Below, piece by piece: positions 52,017 to 60,438 of a stretch of DNA of 64,000 bases. Source of the DNA: GCA-002726655 sp046582185 (GTDB lineage Bacteria > Pseudomonadota > Gammaproteobacteria > Pseudomonadales > Azotimanducaceae). The stretch is taken from positions 1 to 64,000 of the forward strand of contig JAYGEX010000013.1 in assembly GCA_046582185.1 (NCBI GenBank). The letters are read 5' to 3'. The position numbers were made by a program, and so were the translations under genes. How positions within the stretch are numbered: the stretch's first letter is position 1; every line of letters starts with the position of its first letter. The notes below the pieces were generated by a model. The model was not told where the DNA came from. It saw nothing but the letters and a program-made list of their open reading frames with translations, and did not search any database.

Positions 52017-52031
52017 TGAGCTGAAGGCTCA
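52017..52031. repeat. TGAGC/GCTCA hairpin after pckG
   Basis: TGAGC-TGAAG-GCTCA, a 5-bp stem with the same TGAAG loop as the 33974 repeat units. It sits in the convergent pckG gap and may be a single copy of that repeat or a weak terminator; no T-run follows. Confidence 0.45.
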
Positions 52032-52042
52032 ACTTTGGCGGT

Positions 52043-52312
52043 TTATTTCAGCAGTGGGTGATCTTTTGGTAATTGCTTCGATACCCAGAGCGCAAGTTTA
52101 TGCGCCATCGACTTCTGGGATATATCTAATTTGGCCAGCGGTTGTATAAGCTGGTCGTGGACCAGCAATCGATAGATATATTCTATCTTCTCGTGAGCCG
52201 AGTCGTTGGCGTCGAATTCAACGACGCCGCGTTTCGACCCATACTCCATACCAAAATGAATCGCTTCCTTAAGAAGCAGCGCCTCATTGGCCAATTTCTT
52301 TTTCTTCGCCAT
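52043..52312 (-). CDS. Small conserved protein resembling DUF5062
   Basis: An 89-aa helical protein, basic at the N-terminus (MAKKKKLANEALLLKEA) and ending in HKLALWVSKQLPKDHPLLK, with the IEYIYRLLVHDQLI segment in the middle. This pattern resembles the DUF5062 family known in Vibrio and related genera; the match is from memory and was not searched. No TM or signal. Function unknown. ATG at 52312, convergent with pckG. Confidence 0.75.
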   Translation of the reverse strand: MAKKKKLANEALLLKEAIHFGMEYGSKRGVVEFDANDSAHEKIEYIYRLLVHDQLIQPLAKLDISQKSMAHKLALWVSKQLPKDHPLLK

Positions 52313-52510
52313 TTCAGTCTTTCCCTTGCTTCAGCTATCCACTGTTGGACTTATCTATGCACCTGTTAAGGAACGTTATCACCAGTATCCGCTTTCCACC
52401 ATTCGATTCAAGCATGTGTCGACCCGGCCTTGGAGATCGTCACTCCAATTGATTGCGCTGCATTGATGGCTAAACGAATATATGATAAGAATATTCAACG
52501 AGGATTCGAA

Positions 52511-53773
52511 ATGCGTTCATTCTTTGCCGTTCTACTCGCTACGCTTGCCGGACTAGTTCTATGGACTACACTCATAGTAAAGGGAACCCTCGACGGATGG
52601 TGGCGGGAGCCCCTTGCACCAACTGGACAATCGGTAGCCTTCGCCCAGGCCGTTACGGACGCGATAGATGATAGTTATCAGGGCAATGTTGCTTTTACAC
52701 TGATCAAGAACAACAGGATCGTAAGCCAGCACTTCGCTTCTGTTGGCAATTCCATTGATGACAATACGCTGTTCCAGGTTGCATCCATGTCCAAGTGGAT
52801 TACTGCCTACGGCGTCATGGTCCTGGCACAAGATGGCAAAATCAATCTGGACGAGCCGGTATCGACATATCTAAGGAGATGGCAATTACCCGCCACTCAA
52901 TATGATAACGATGGCGTAACGGTGCGCCGCCTCTTGAGTCATACTGCAGGCCTTACAGACGGCCTAGGATATCTTGGATTTAAACCAGACCAACAAATAC
53001 AGACAATTGAAGAGGCGCTGACTTCTCCAAATGCAACCAAGGGGCCCGGCGTCAAAATCGAAGTGGGTATTGAGCCAGGTTCAGAATTGAAATACTCCGG
53101 CGGTGGCTATCTGATATTACAACTGCTGGTAGAGGAAGTGAGCGGCATGTCATTTTCCGCTTACATGCAAAGCGCTGTGTTCGAGCCCCTGGGCATGACG
53201 CGTTCAACTTACCTGCGGCCCAATGCGGATGAATTGAATGTTGCCAGCTCTTACAATACCGATGGCACGCTAGGTATAACCTATAACTTCACCGCGGTCG
53301 CGGCGGCAGGGCTTTACACTTCAAGTTCAGATTTGGCGCGCTTTATTAGCGCACACCTAAACCCCAGGAATTTTCCGGGTGCGCTCTCTGGAGTGAGCCT
53401 TATGGAGATGAGGAAACCACATGGATTCAACACAGGACTGGCGATCTGGGGTCTTGGAGCCATCCTGTTCGCAGAGACAGAAAATGGCGAGTATATCTTT
53501 GGTCACGATGGAAAGAACGACCCCGCAATTAATACCTCTGCTCGCATCAATCCCGTCACCGGCGACGGATTCATACTGCTGGAAACTGGCAACGACCTGC
53601 TGGCAACTAAATTGGCTTCCCAGTGGACCTTCTGGCAAGCCGGTACCATAGACATCCTGACTCTGGAAAGCGCCATCAAAGACATGATCAAATTACTCCT
53701 GCCAGGCTGGATAGTAATTGCACTAGCCGGCATTGTCATTGGCTGGCGCAAACATCGTGCACAGCGAGTATAA
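52511..53773 (+). CDS. Serine hydrolase of the beta-lactamase/class C PBP family
   Basis: A 420-aa membrane-associated protein with an N-terminal TM/signal anchor (MRSFFAVLLATLAGLVLWTT), a beta-lactamase fold (~35-370) and a C-terminal TM helix (LLPGWIVIALAGIVIGW) followed by basic residues. The catalytic SxxK is VASMSKWITAY; the YxN equivalent is KYSGGGY and the KTG equivalent lies near FGHDGKNDPA. It therefore belongs with esterase EstB and penicillin-binding-like hydrolases; actual beta-lactam resistance is not implied. The ATG at 52511 has GAGGA 6 nt upstream; longer frames to 52430 lack support. Monocistronic. Confidence 0.88.
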   Translation: MRSFFAVLLATLAGLVLWTTLIVKGTLDGWWREPLAPTGQSVAFAQAVTDAIDDSYQGNVAFTLIKNNRIVSQHFASVGNSIDDNTLFQVASMSKWITAYGVMVLAQDGKINLDEPVSTYLRRWQLPATQYDNDGVTVRRLLSHTAGLTDGLGYLGFKPDQQIQTIEEALTSPNATKGPGVKIEVGIEPGSELKYSGGGYLILQLLVEEVSGMSFSAYMQSAVFEPLGMTRSTYLRPNADELNVASSYNTDGTLGITYNFTAVAAAGLYTSSSDLARFISAHLNPRNFPGALSGVSLMEMRKPHGFNTGLAIWGLGAILFAETENGEYIFGHDGKNDPAINTSARINPVTGDGFILLETGNDLLATKLASQWTFWQAGTIDILTLESAIKDMIKLLLPGWIVIALAGIVIGWRKHRAQRV

Positions 53774-53854
53774 GGATCAGCAACTAAATTCATGGCTTGA
53801 TACATCTCGCAAGACAATCGCTGGTGGCGACTGTTTTCTGGCTAGCAAGCACCA

Positions 53855-54076
53855 TTGTACACCCTGGTAATCCGTAATATTTCTCCTGGTTTCAACAGAC
53901 TAACAGGAAAATATTATGGGCAGCTTGAATTTGGAAAACTCCGACTAACAGAAAATAAATTCAACTTATGTTGTCTCATCGGACGACACAGATGGCTGCG
54001 AATCGGCAAGGATAATTACTGCTGTCGAATCTGCGGTAAAGACAAGAAACATCGAGGAATTTCAAGCGTTCGATAA
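53855..54076 (+). CDS. Possible small Cys-rich protein
   Basis: A 73-aa frame, starting at TTG, in the gap after the serine hydrolase. Its C-terminal half, CCLIGRHRWLRIGKDNYCC followed by RICGKDKK, has a Cys/His pattern like small zinc-binding proteins of the form CLxGRHxW...CxxCG. No ATG is available and no ribosome-binding site is clear, so this may be a degraded gene or a chance frame. The rest of 53774-54166 shows nothing. Confidence 0.3.
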   Translation: MYTLVIRNISPGFNRLTGKYYGQLEFGKLRLTENKFNLCCLIGRHRWLRIGKDNYCCRICGKDKKHRGISSVR

Positions 54077-54166
54077 CCCGGGGTTGTTCCCTTGTTGACC
54101 GCACGCTGGCTCTGCGGTGGTTGAAGATCCAGCAAGCTATTACCCATACATTAAGAGAAATACAAA

Positions 54167-54586
54167 ATGAGTAACTACAATATTGAAGAGCAGAAAGAAC
54201 TTATTGCCAAAATTTCGACGATGGATTTATGCGAACGTTATATGGCGAACGTAGAGCGCCTGAATGTCCCGGAATTAGCACCCGCTGTAAATCGTAGGAT
54301 GGTGCAGATAGGCACTGAACTGAACCTTCGCAAGATCGATTCACAACACCCGCAAGATAAAGAGAATGCAAGTGTTGTGGAGCAGCTCATTATTTGCCTT
54401 GCAGCTTATGAACAGACCTTGAAGAACAAATATGCCGGTAGAATACGCCCGCAGATAACGGAGCGAGGCTTCATCCAGACCATCGATTCACTTGTACAAA
54501 CACGCAGAAGATCCGAAGGCTTTATCAGGCTGAAGAAGCTTGGCCTTGTGCATTCAAGTTTTGTATCTATGCAAAACACGTCCTGA
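54167..54586 (+). CDS. Hypothetical protein
   Basis: A 139-aa soluble, predicted mainly helical protein that I do not recognise. No signal or TM is present. It has a polar N-terminus (NYNIEEQKELIAKISTMDLC) and a basic C-terminal half (QTRRRSEGFIRLKKLGL). The ATG at 54167 is preceded by AAGAGAA ~9 nt upstream, and the frame is clean, so it is likely a true gene. It converges on the thiolase gene and is not obviously part of an operon. Confidence 0.65.
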   Translation: MSNYNIEEQKELIAKISTMDLCERYMANVERLNVPELAPAVNRRMVQIGTELNLRKIDSQHPQDKENASVVEQLIICLAAYEQTLKNKYAGRIRPQITERGFIQTIDSLVQTRRRSEGFIRLKKLGLVHSSFVSMQNTS

Positions 54587-54641
54587 TAAAGACATGAGCG
54601 CATTCTTCGCTAACGATTAATCGAACCTTAAAAAAACAGCC

Positions 54642-55811
54642 TTATCCGTCTAACCGTTCAATAATGGTGCCAGTACCCAATCCGCCGCCGCAACACATTG
54701 CGATGAGAGCATACTTGCCCTTTCGCCGCTCAAGTTCGTGTAGCGCGGTTGTGATTAGCCTTGCACCTGTGCTTCCCGTTGGATGACCAAGAGCAATTGC
54801 GCCGCCGTTGACATTGACCTTTTCCGGGTCGATACCCAGATCCTTCTGCCAGCCGAGAACGACTGATGCGAAGGCTTCATTTACTTCAAAGATATCGATG
54901 TCATCGATGGTTAAGCCGGCTCGTTCCAAAACCTTTCTTGTTGCAGGGATTGGCCCTTTCAACATAGTGACGGGGTCAACGCCAACCAAGGTGGTGGCAA
55001 TAATTTTTGCTCTGGGTGTCAGATTCAGTTCTTTGCAGGCTTTTTCAGAAGCCATGATTATTGCTGCTGCACCATCAGAGATTTGTGAACTTGTACCGGC
55101 CGTGTGAATTTCCTGACCAGCTACCGCCTTAAGTCCTTTGAGTGATTCCAGGGTAGTTGCCCTTAGTCCTTCGTCGCGACTGATGACTTTAGTTTCACCC
55201 GTGGGTTCGAATTTCTCGTTTAGAACAGGCGCTTCGATAGGCAAAATTTCTCGAGAGAAGCGATCTTCTTCCCATGCCTGAATCGCTTTTTCCTGACTGG
55301 CAAGTCCGAATTTGTCTGTGTCTTCCCTGGTGACCTGATACTCTTCGGCAATCATTGCCGCGCCCATAAACTGGCTGGTGGGCTGGTAGTGATCCGTATA
55401 GCTATCACCCATAGGTGAGCCGCCAGCCATATTGGAACCCAGTGGTACCCGGCTCATCATTTCCACACCGCAACTCATGACAACATCTTCAATTCCGGCA
55501 GCGATCATGGCCGTCGCCATTGATGTTGCCTGTTGGCTGGAACCACACTGGGAATCGACAGTAGTTGACGCAACTTCCATTGGCAGCCCTTGAGACAACC
55601 AGGCAATACGCGCAATGTTGAATGACTGCTCACCTACCTGGGAAACACATCCACCAATGACCTGGTCAATTTTCTCTGGCGCGATGCCGCTTCGATCCAA
55701 TGCACCTTTTTGAACTGCACCTAATAAGTCAGCTGGCTTAAGACCGGCGAGACCCTTGCCACGTTTACCTATAGCGCTTCTACACGCCTCTACAATATAT
55801 ACGTCACCCAT
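54642..55811 (-). CDS. Acetyl-CoA acyltransferase (thiolase)
   Basis: A 389-aa thiolase that cleaves or forms 3-ketoacyl-CoA. The active-site Cys is in STTVDSQCGSSQQATSMA, the His in GGAIALGHPTGSTGAR and the second Cys in MCCGGGLGTG; NEAFASVV is also present. All catalytic residues are intact. The ATG at 55811 has AAAGGA upstream; the frame extends to 55925 but that part does not align with the family. Its place away from other fatty-acid genes leaves open whether it serves beta-oxidation or acetoacetyl-CoA metabolism. Confidence 0.94.
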   Translation of the reverse strand: MGDVYIVEACRSAIGKRGKGLAGLKPADLLGAVQKGALDRSGIAPEKIDQVIGGCVSQVGEQSFNIARIAWLSQGLPMEVASTTVDSQCGSSQQATSMATAMIAAGIEDVVMSCGVEMMSRVPLGSNMAGGSPMGDSYTDHYQPTSQFMGAAMIAEEYQVTREDTDKFGLASQEKAIQAWEEDRFSREILPIEAPVLNEKFEPTGETKVISRDEGLRATTLESLKGLKAVAGQEIHTAGTSSQISDGAAAIIMASEKACKELNLTPRAKIIATTLVGVDPVTMLKGPIPATRKVLERAGLTIDDIDIFEVNEAFASVVLGWQKDLGIDPEKVNVNGGAIALGHPTGSTGARLITTALHELERRKGKYALIAMCCGGGLGTGTIIERLDG

Positions 55812-56054
55812 AAGGTTTCCTTTTGTTTGCTTTAGAATTGATCGTTTGAATTTTGGAGCCCATAGGATACGGCTTAGCCAGGAGATTCTCAATCGGCAGA
55901 ATCCATCGACAGAGACCCTCGACAAAGATCACGCGAACATCCACCCTCAGTTGCCGTGACTGCAACATTATCATTCAATAATAGCATCGCCCAGTTCTCG
56001 CCAGATTTGCGTTGTATGTGCTATGTTTCCGCCTCGAGCAAGAGGCAATAAACT

Positions 56055-57767
56055 ATGTCTGATGAAACCAACAATGACCTGGCTAACACTGATTCGACAA
56101 ACAAGAAGAGAAGACGCCCCTATTCGTCTCTGGTTGTCGATGGGTTGCAAAAGGCTGCAGCGCGCGCAATGTTACACGCAGTGGGTTTTAGTGAGGCAGA
56201 CTTCGAAAAACCCCAGGTTGGCATCGCCTCAACATGGAGCAATCTCACACCCTGCAATATGCACATCAATACCCTAGCCGATGCAGCAGCAATAGGAGCG
56301 GAAGACGGCGGTGCCAAGGCCATTACCTTCAACACCATCACCGTGTCAGATGGAATTTCGATGGGCTCGCCAGGGATGCGCTATTCACTCGTATCCAGGG
56401 AAGTCATTGCAGACTCAATCGAAACCGTCGTTGGCGCCCAGGGCTTCGATGGCTTTGTGGCAATCGGCGGCTGTGACAAGAACATGCCGGGCTGCGCCAT
56501 TGCCATGGTGAGAATGAACAGGCCGAGCGTGTTCGTATACGGCGGAACAATTCAGTCGGGCAAGAATCGCACCGATGTGATCTCTGTTTTCGAGGCCGTG
56601 GGTAAACATGCTGCTGGCAATCTGTCAGATATTGAATTGAAGGATATTGAAGCGACCGCTATTCCCGGACCTGGTTCCTGTGGCGGCATGTACACCGCAA
56701 ACACAATGGCCTCGGCAATTGAGGCATTAGGCTTATCATTGCCCAATTCCTCCGCCCAGGAAGCCATATCCGACAAGAAGCTGCAGGATAGTCACGCGGC
56801 TGGCGAAGCTGTCGTCAGGCTGATCGAAGATGATATCAAACCGTCTGACATCTTAAGCATCGAGGCTTTTGAAAATGCGATCACATTGACCATCGCGCTT
56901 GAGGGATCGACCAATGCCGTTTTACATCTTCTGGCGATCGCCCATGCTGCAAAGATCCCATTATCAATAGATGACTTTTCACGCATAGGAAAGAGAGTAC
57001 CCGTTCTCGCGGATATGCGACCTGCAGGCGAATATTCCATGAGTGAGTTAATCGAGATTGGCGGCGTCCAGCCATTGATGAAAATGTTGCTTGAGGAGGG
57101 CTTGATGCACGGCGATTGCCTGACTGTTACGGGTAAGACCCTGGCTGAAAATCTAAAAGATGTCGCCCCTTATCCAGCAGATCAAAAGGTTATCCGCCCA
57201 TTTTCCAATCCGGTAAAGAAAGATAGTCATTTGGTGATACTGAGAGGCAACCTTGCCCCTGGCGGCGCAGTTGCGAAAATTACCGGCCACGAAGGACTAC
57301 ATTTCAAGGGTACAGCTAAATGCTTTCATGGTGAGGAGGCAGCACTAGCCGCAATTCTCGACGGTTCGGTCACCAAAGGCGATGTCATCGTGGTTCGATA
57401 CGAAGGACCTCGCGGCGGCCCGGGCATGAGGGAGATGTTATCACCTACCAGCGCAATTAATGGCAGGAACCTTTCCAGTGATGTTGCACTCATTACCGAT
57501 GGCAGATTCTCAGGTGGCTCCCACGGTTTTGTTATCGGCCACATCACGCCAGAGGCATTCGATGGTGGTCCAATCGCCCTTATCGAAGACGGTGATTCGA
57601 TTATCATCAACGCTGAAAAAGAGGTCATTGTTCTGGATATCGATGATGCAGAGATGGAGAGACGTAGGGCAAAGTGGAAACAGCCTCCGGCTTACACAGA
57701 TCGAGGTGTGCTCGCCAAATATGCAAGATTAGTGAGTTCTGCATCCGAAGGAGCGGTAACAGATTAG
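56055..57767 (+). CDS. ilvD: Dihydroxy-acid dehydratase
   Basis: Dehydrates 2,3-dihydroxy-3-methylbutanoate (valine, leucine) and the isoleucine equivalent. The 570-aa IlvD/Edd protein has three Cys at the cluster positions: STWSNLTPCNMHI, AIGGCDKNMPGC and GPGSCGGMYTANTM. The C-terminal domain contains the catalytic Ser region TDGRFSGGSHGFVIGHITPE. The Cys pattern fits [2Fe-2S]-type DHADs. A basic KKRRRPYS segment near the N-terminus is unusual but before the conserved fold. ATG at 56055, AGAGG 9 nt upstream. No other ilv genes are nearby. Confidence 0.94.
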   Translation: MSDETNNDLANTDSTNKKRRRPYSSLVVDGLQKAAARAMLHAVGFSEADFEKPQVGIASTWSNLTPCNMHINTLADAAAIGAEDGGAKAITFNTITVSDGISMGSPGMRYSLVSREVIADSIETVVGAQGFDGFVAIGGCDKNMPGCAIAMVRMNRPSVFVYGGTIQSGKNRTDVISVFEAVGKHAAGNLSDIELKDIEATAIPGPGSCGGMYTANTMASAIEALGLSLPNSSAQEAISDKKLQDSHAAGEAVVRLIEDDIKPSDILSIEAFENAITLTIALEGSTNAVLHLLAIAHAAKIPLSIDDFSRIGKRVPVLADMRPAGEYSMSELIEIGGVQPLMKMLLEEGLMHGDCLTVTGKTLAENLKDVAPYPADQKVIRPFSNPVKKDSHLVILRGNLAPGGAVAKITGHEGLHFKGTAKCFHGEEAALAAILDGSVTKGDVIVVRYEGPRGGPGMREMLSPTSAINGRNLSSDVALITDGRFSGGSHGFVIGHITPEAFDGGPIALIEDGDSIIINAEKEVIVLDIDDAEMERRRAKWKQPPAYTDRGVLAKYARLVSSASEGAVTD

Positions 57768-57883
57768 TCAGGGCTTATTCGGGGTTGAATACTTTCCTAT
57801 ACCCTCCCTACGCTACACGGCTGCGCTCTCGAGCGCCCCTTATTTCCTCCGCTGCGCGAACGAAAATCATGTTAGGGGAATCA

Positions 57884-57970
57884 GGTATGTCTTTATCTTG
57901 ACGTGTTGTGCAGGAATGCAGAACTTGAGTGCATAGGGACGTGCGTTACGAGTCCAGATAAAGACATACC
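57884..57970. repeat. 87-bp palindromic element with 15-bp terminal inverted repeats
   Basis: GGTATGTCTTTATCT at 57884-57898 is the exact reverse complement of 57956-57970. The 57-bp interior has no ORF. It resembles a small MITE or REP-like element. The surrounding 57768-58301 holds no gene; an AT-rich stretch continues to 58300. Confidence 0.75.
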
Positions 57971-58301
57971 GTACTCGTAGCGGACTGCATGTTCGCTATC
58001 CGTTGTTAATAACTAGCTGATATTAAACGATACATTGCACATTCTTTGCTTCCAACTCAGTATTTTGCCCACCTCAAATATTTGCCTCACCTCCTCTGCA
58101 GATTTGCTGTTAACAAGTCCGCTTTGGCGAGGTTAGCAGCCAAAATATTCTAATTGAATTAACCACGAAAAAGCCCGCAATGTGCCCTAAGGAGACAGTG
58201 ATTCCTACTTCGATCCGGCGAGGGATTCTATTCAATTTTTAATCACGTTTCGATTTGTTCATACGATGCTGATGAATTAAACCGCTCATCCATTACTTAT
58301 T

Positions 58302-59534
58302 CTAACCCGCGAGTTTTATGCCTAATTGAACAAATGCATTCACCCACTTTGTTGTCGCCTCAAGGTCCACCGCATCGGGCCAGACATCTGCGGGATGGTG
58401 AAATAATCCATTGCGCCCCAGGATCGATATATAACGCCCGCCCCCATCAAAGATATTACGCGCTTCGCCACGAGGTCGCTCTCCACCCATTATCTGTGCA
58501 CCGGGCGAAACTGAATTTTCCTCTAGCCATGGCGCAAGACTCTCCACTGCCAACTCGTCGGAATACTGAAGCCTAACTTCCGCACCATGCCGGGCAGCGA
58601 AATTTGCACCGAGATGAACCCAAAGAAAAGCATCTTTAATTAATCCCAAATTATCATGTAGGTATTGGTTCAACCCTGTATGACCCAGCTCATGCCCTGT
58701 ATTAGCAGTGAAAATGACATCACGCTGCGGCTTACTCTCTTGGATGCCGCGCATCATTTCAAGGAAACAGGCAATACCGCCACCTCGTTCAGATGCGTTA
58801 CTCCACCATCCGCTTCTTGGCGTCATGATTACAAGCGGAGCAAGCTCAGCGTTCTGCCCCTTTATCCTTGCACCAATATTTCTGGCCGTTGCATCAACGT
58901 AATTGCTTTGCACGATAACTTGTGCAGTTGCTGAAGATTCAACGGCAGACTTAATTTCGGGCCAATGTTTATTCTCAATCTGCAAGACAGGTGGCCCGAA
59001 AGGTTCGGTGAAATGTTCTGCATTGAGCAGCGCCACGCCTTTGGATGGCAGACGTTCATCAGTAACAATCACAATCGCTTTATGTTGGTCTGCCAAGCGG
59101 GCTGAATGAATACGTTGACTAATTTCAGACTCAGCAAACGGTAATGCCATAGCAACACTAATTTCGGCATTACTGCCCACTTCACCCAGCTTTCCCGAAA
59201 TGCCTTCTTCATCAGTGTAGCGGCAGTCATATAGCGGAACGCCTGTTATATTCAATCCAGACAACGATATCGATGCTTTAACTGGTTGAACTCGCTGAAA
59301 TGGAAACGACGTCTCACTAGCTTCAACACCTAACGCAGTTATTCTTGCTTTCAGCCAATCAGCGCTAAGGTGATCCACCTCGGTACCCGTGCGATGAATA
59401 CCCTGACGGGCATACTCTTTAATAATTTCAGCAATTCTTTTCTGCATATTACTTTCCACTGCGTGTATTTTATATTGTAGAGGCAGCAGCGCTGCAAGAA
59501 TGCTCCCCTGAATCAATCTGCGTTTAGTTATCAT
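58302..59534 (-). CDS. M28-like peptidase family protein with altered metal site
   Basis: A 410-aa exported protein. The N-terminus ITKRRLIQGSILAALLPL is a signal with a twin-arginine-like KRR, cleaved near HAVES. The body has the M28/PA-domain architecture, and its C-terminal GLFHHPADVWPDAVDLEA matches the last metal-His region. Other usual M28 ligands are missing: the HxD position reads TPRSGWWSNA and the Asp of the D-x-x-S-G stretch is not conserved. The candidate Glu lies in ANTGHELGHTGL, which also forms an HExxH pattern. It may be catalytically altered or inactive. The ATG at 59534 is preferred over the longer frame from 59600. Confidence 0.75.
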   Translation of the reverse strand: MITKRRLIQGSILAALLPLQYKIHAVESNMQKRIAEIIKEYARQGIHRTGTEVDHLSADWLKARITALGVEASETSFPFQRVQPVKASISLSGLNITGVPLYDCRYTDEEGISGKLGEVGSNAEISVAMALPFAESEISQRIHSARLADQHKAIVIVTDERLPSKGVALLNAEHFTEPFGPPVLQIENKHWPEIKSAVESSATAQVIVQSNYVDATARNIGARIKGQNAELAPLVIMTPRSGWWSNASERGGGIACFLEMMRGIQESKPQRDVIFTANTGHELGHTGLNQYLHDNLGLIKDAFLWVHLGANFAARHGAEVRLQYSDELAVESLAPWLEENSVSPGAQIMGGERPRGEARNIFDGGGRYISILGRNGLFHHPADVWPDAVDLEATTKWVNAFVQLGIKLAG

Positions 59535-59635
59535 CAGTTCGCCTTTTACCGGAAGGTACTTTCTTAATATCCACCACCCCAGTTCTCGCCGAGGCAGCAC
59601 AATCGAATCAATAATCTGCTTTCCATCCCAATAGC

Positions 59636-60301
59636 TTAAATCACAATTTCATCCACTCTTTGAGCACCCTCTCCTTTACTTCGGTCATATCCACCACAAT
59701 CGAATAGCCTTACCCGGGCTTCCGGCCCTTCAAACTCAAATATCGTAAAACCATTAACCTCTCTAGTCGCGAGCACTTCATCACTTATCACCCAACCTAG
59801 CTCTCCTGCAGCGATGCCTCTTGCTGCTGACGGCCACGTGGCATCAGAAGTGCTGACGGGACCCACTAAAATTGATTTCACCGGTTTTTCCAGCACTAAA
59901 TCACCACTGCTTCTAATATCAACAACGCCCTGAGCGTGGATATCCCCGGAAAAGATCATGCGCGAGCCCTGCCAAAATTTTACCAGCGCTTCGAGCTGAC
60001 GCTGGTGCTGGTCCCACCAACCCTTTTGCCAGAAATACTTCTGGGCTGTGGTGGTTAGGTGCCCCTGCACATCAGCTAATAATTCATTAGTCACTACACC
60101 GGTAAAGCCTTCCGGCACGACGACTTCGGGATACCATTCACGCCACTTTCCTGCCGTCCAGCCAATGGGGTGGCTGGGTACCATGGCGTAGTGTTTCGCA
60201 GGTGAATCTTTGATGCGACTAATTAACCAATCTTCCGCTGCTTCGGGAATCAACTTCGCTTTATCTCCCACTGTTAAGTGGCCAGCACAATCATATGCAC
60301 C
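59636..60301 (-). pseudogene. PhoD-like alkaline phosphatase, 5'-truncated
   Basis: The frame encodes the C-terminal ~215 residues of a PhoD-type metallophosphatase. YDCAGHLT (upstream of the GTG at 60271, in the same frame) and EDWLISRIKDSPAK match the family's middle, and MIFSGDIHAQG is the conserved GDxH metal-binding block. The N-terminal half with the first metal ligands is missing; upstream, the frame meets TAA at 60302-60304, next to the PEP-CTERM-like tail. The remaining protein cannot form a complete active site, so I call it a remnant left by a deletion. Confidence 0.75.
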
Positions 60302-60309
60302 TTACTTCA

Positions 60310-60438
60310 CTAATTTTTATGCCAACCTCTGGCAAATAAACCCAGTAATCCGAACAACATAATACCAAAGCTGCCAGGAGTTGGGACACTTGTGGCGCCA
60401 CCAGTAGGCATACCATATACAACCCGGTCATATACAGT
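60310..60438 (-). other. PEP-CTERM-like sorting tail in frame after the sulfatase stop
   Basis: Forty-two codons follow the sulfatase TGA (60439-60441) in the same frame and end at TAG (60310-60312). The C-terminal 25 residues read VPTPGSFGIMLFGLLGLFAR followed by GWHKN, the typical PEP-CTERM layout: a VP-P-G motif, one hydrophobic helix and a short basic end. It lacks its own start codon with a ribosome-binding site. It is either the tail of a gene whose front was deleted or a detached tail of the sulfatase. Confidence 0.7.

Noticed and set aside
60310..60438. Separate small PEP-CTERM gene
   Set aside because: No start codon with a ribosome-binding site exists between the sulfatase stop and the tail, so an independent gene is not supported.
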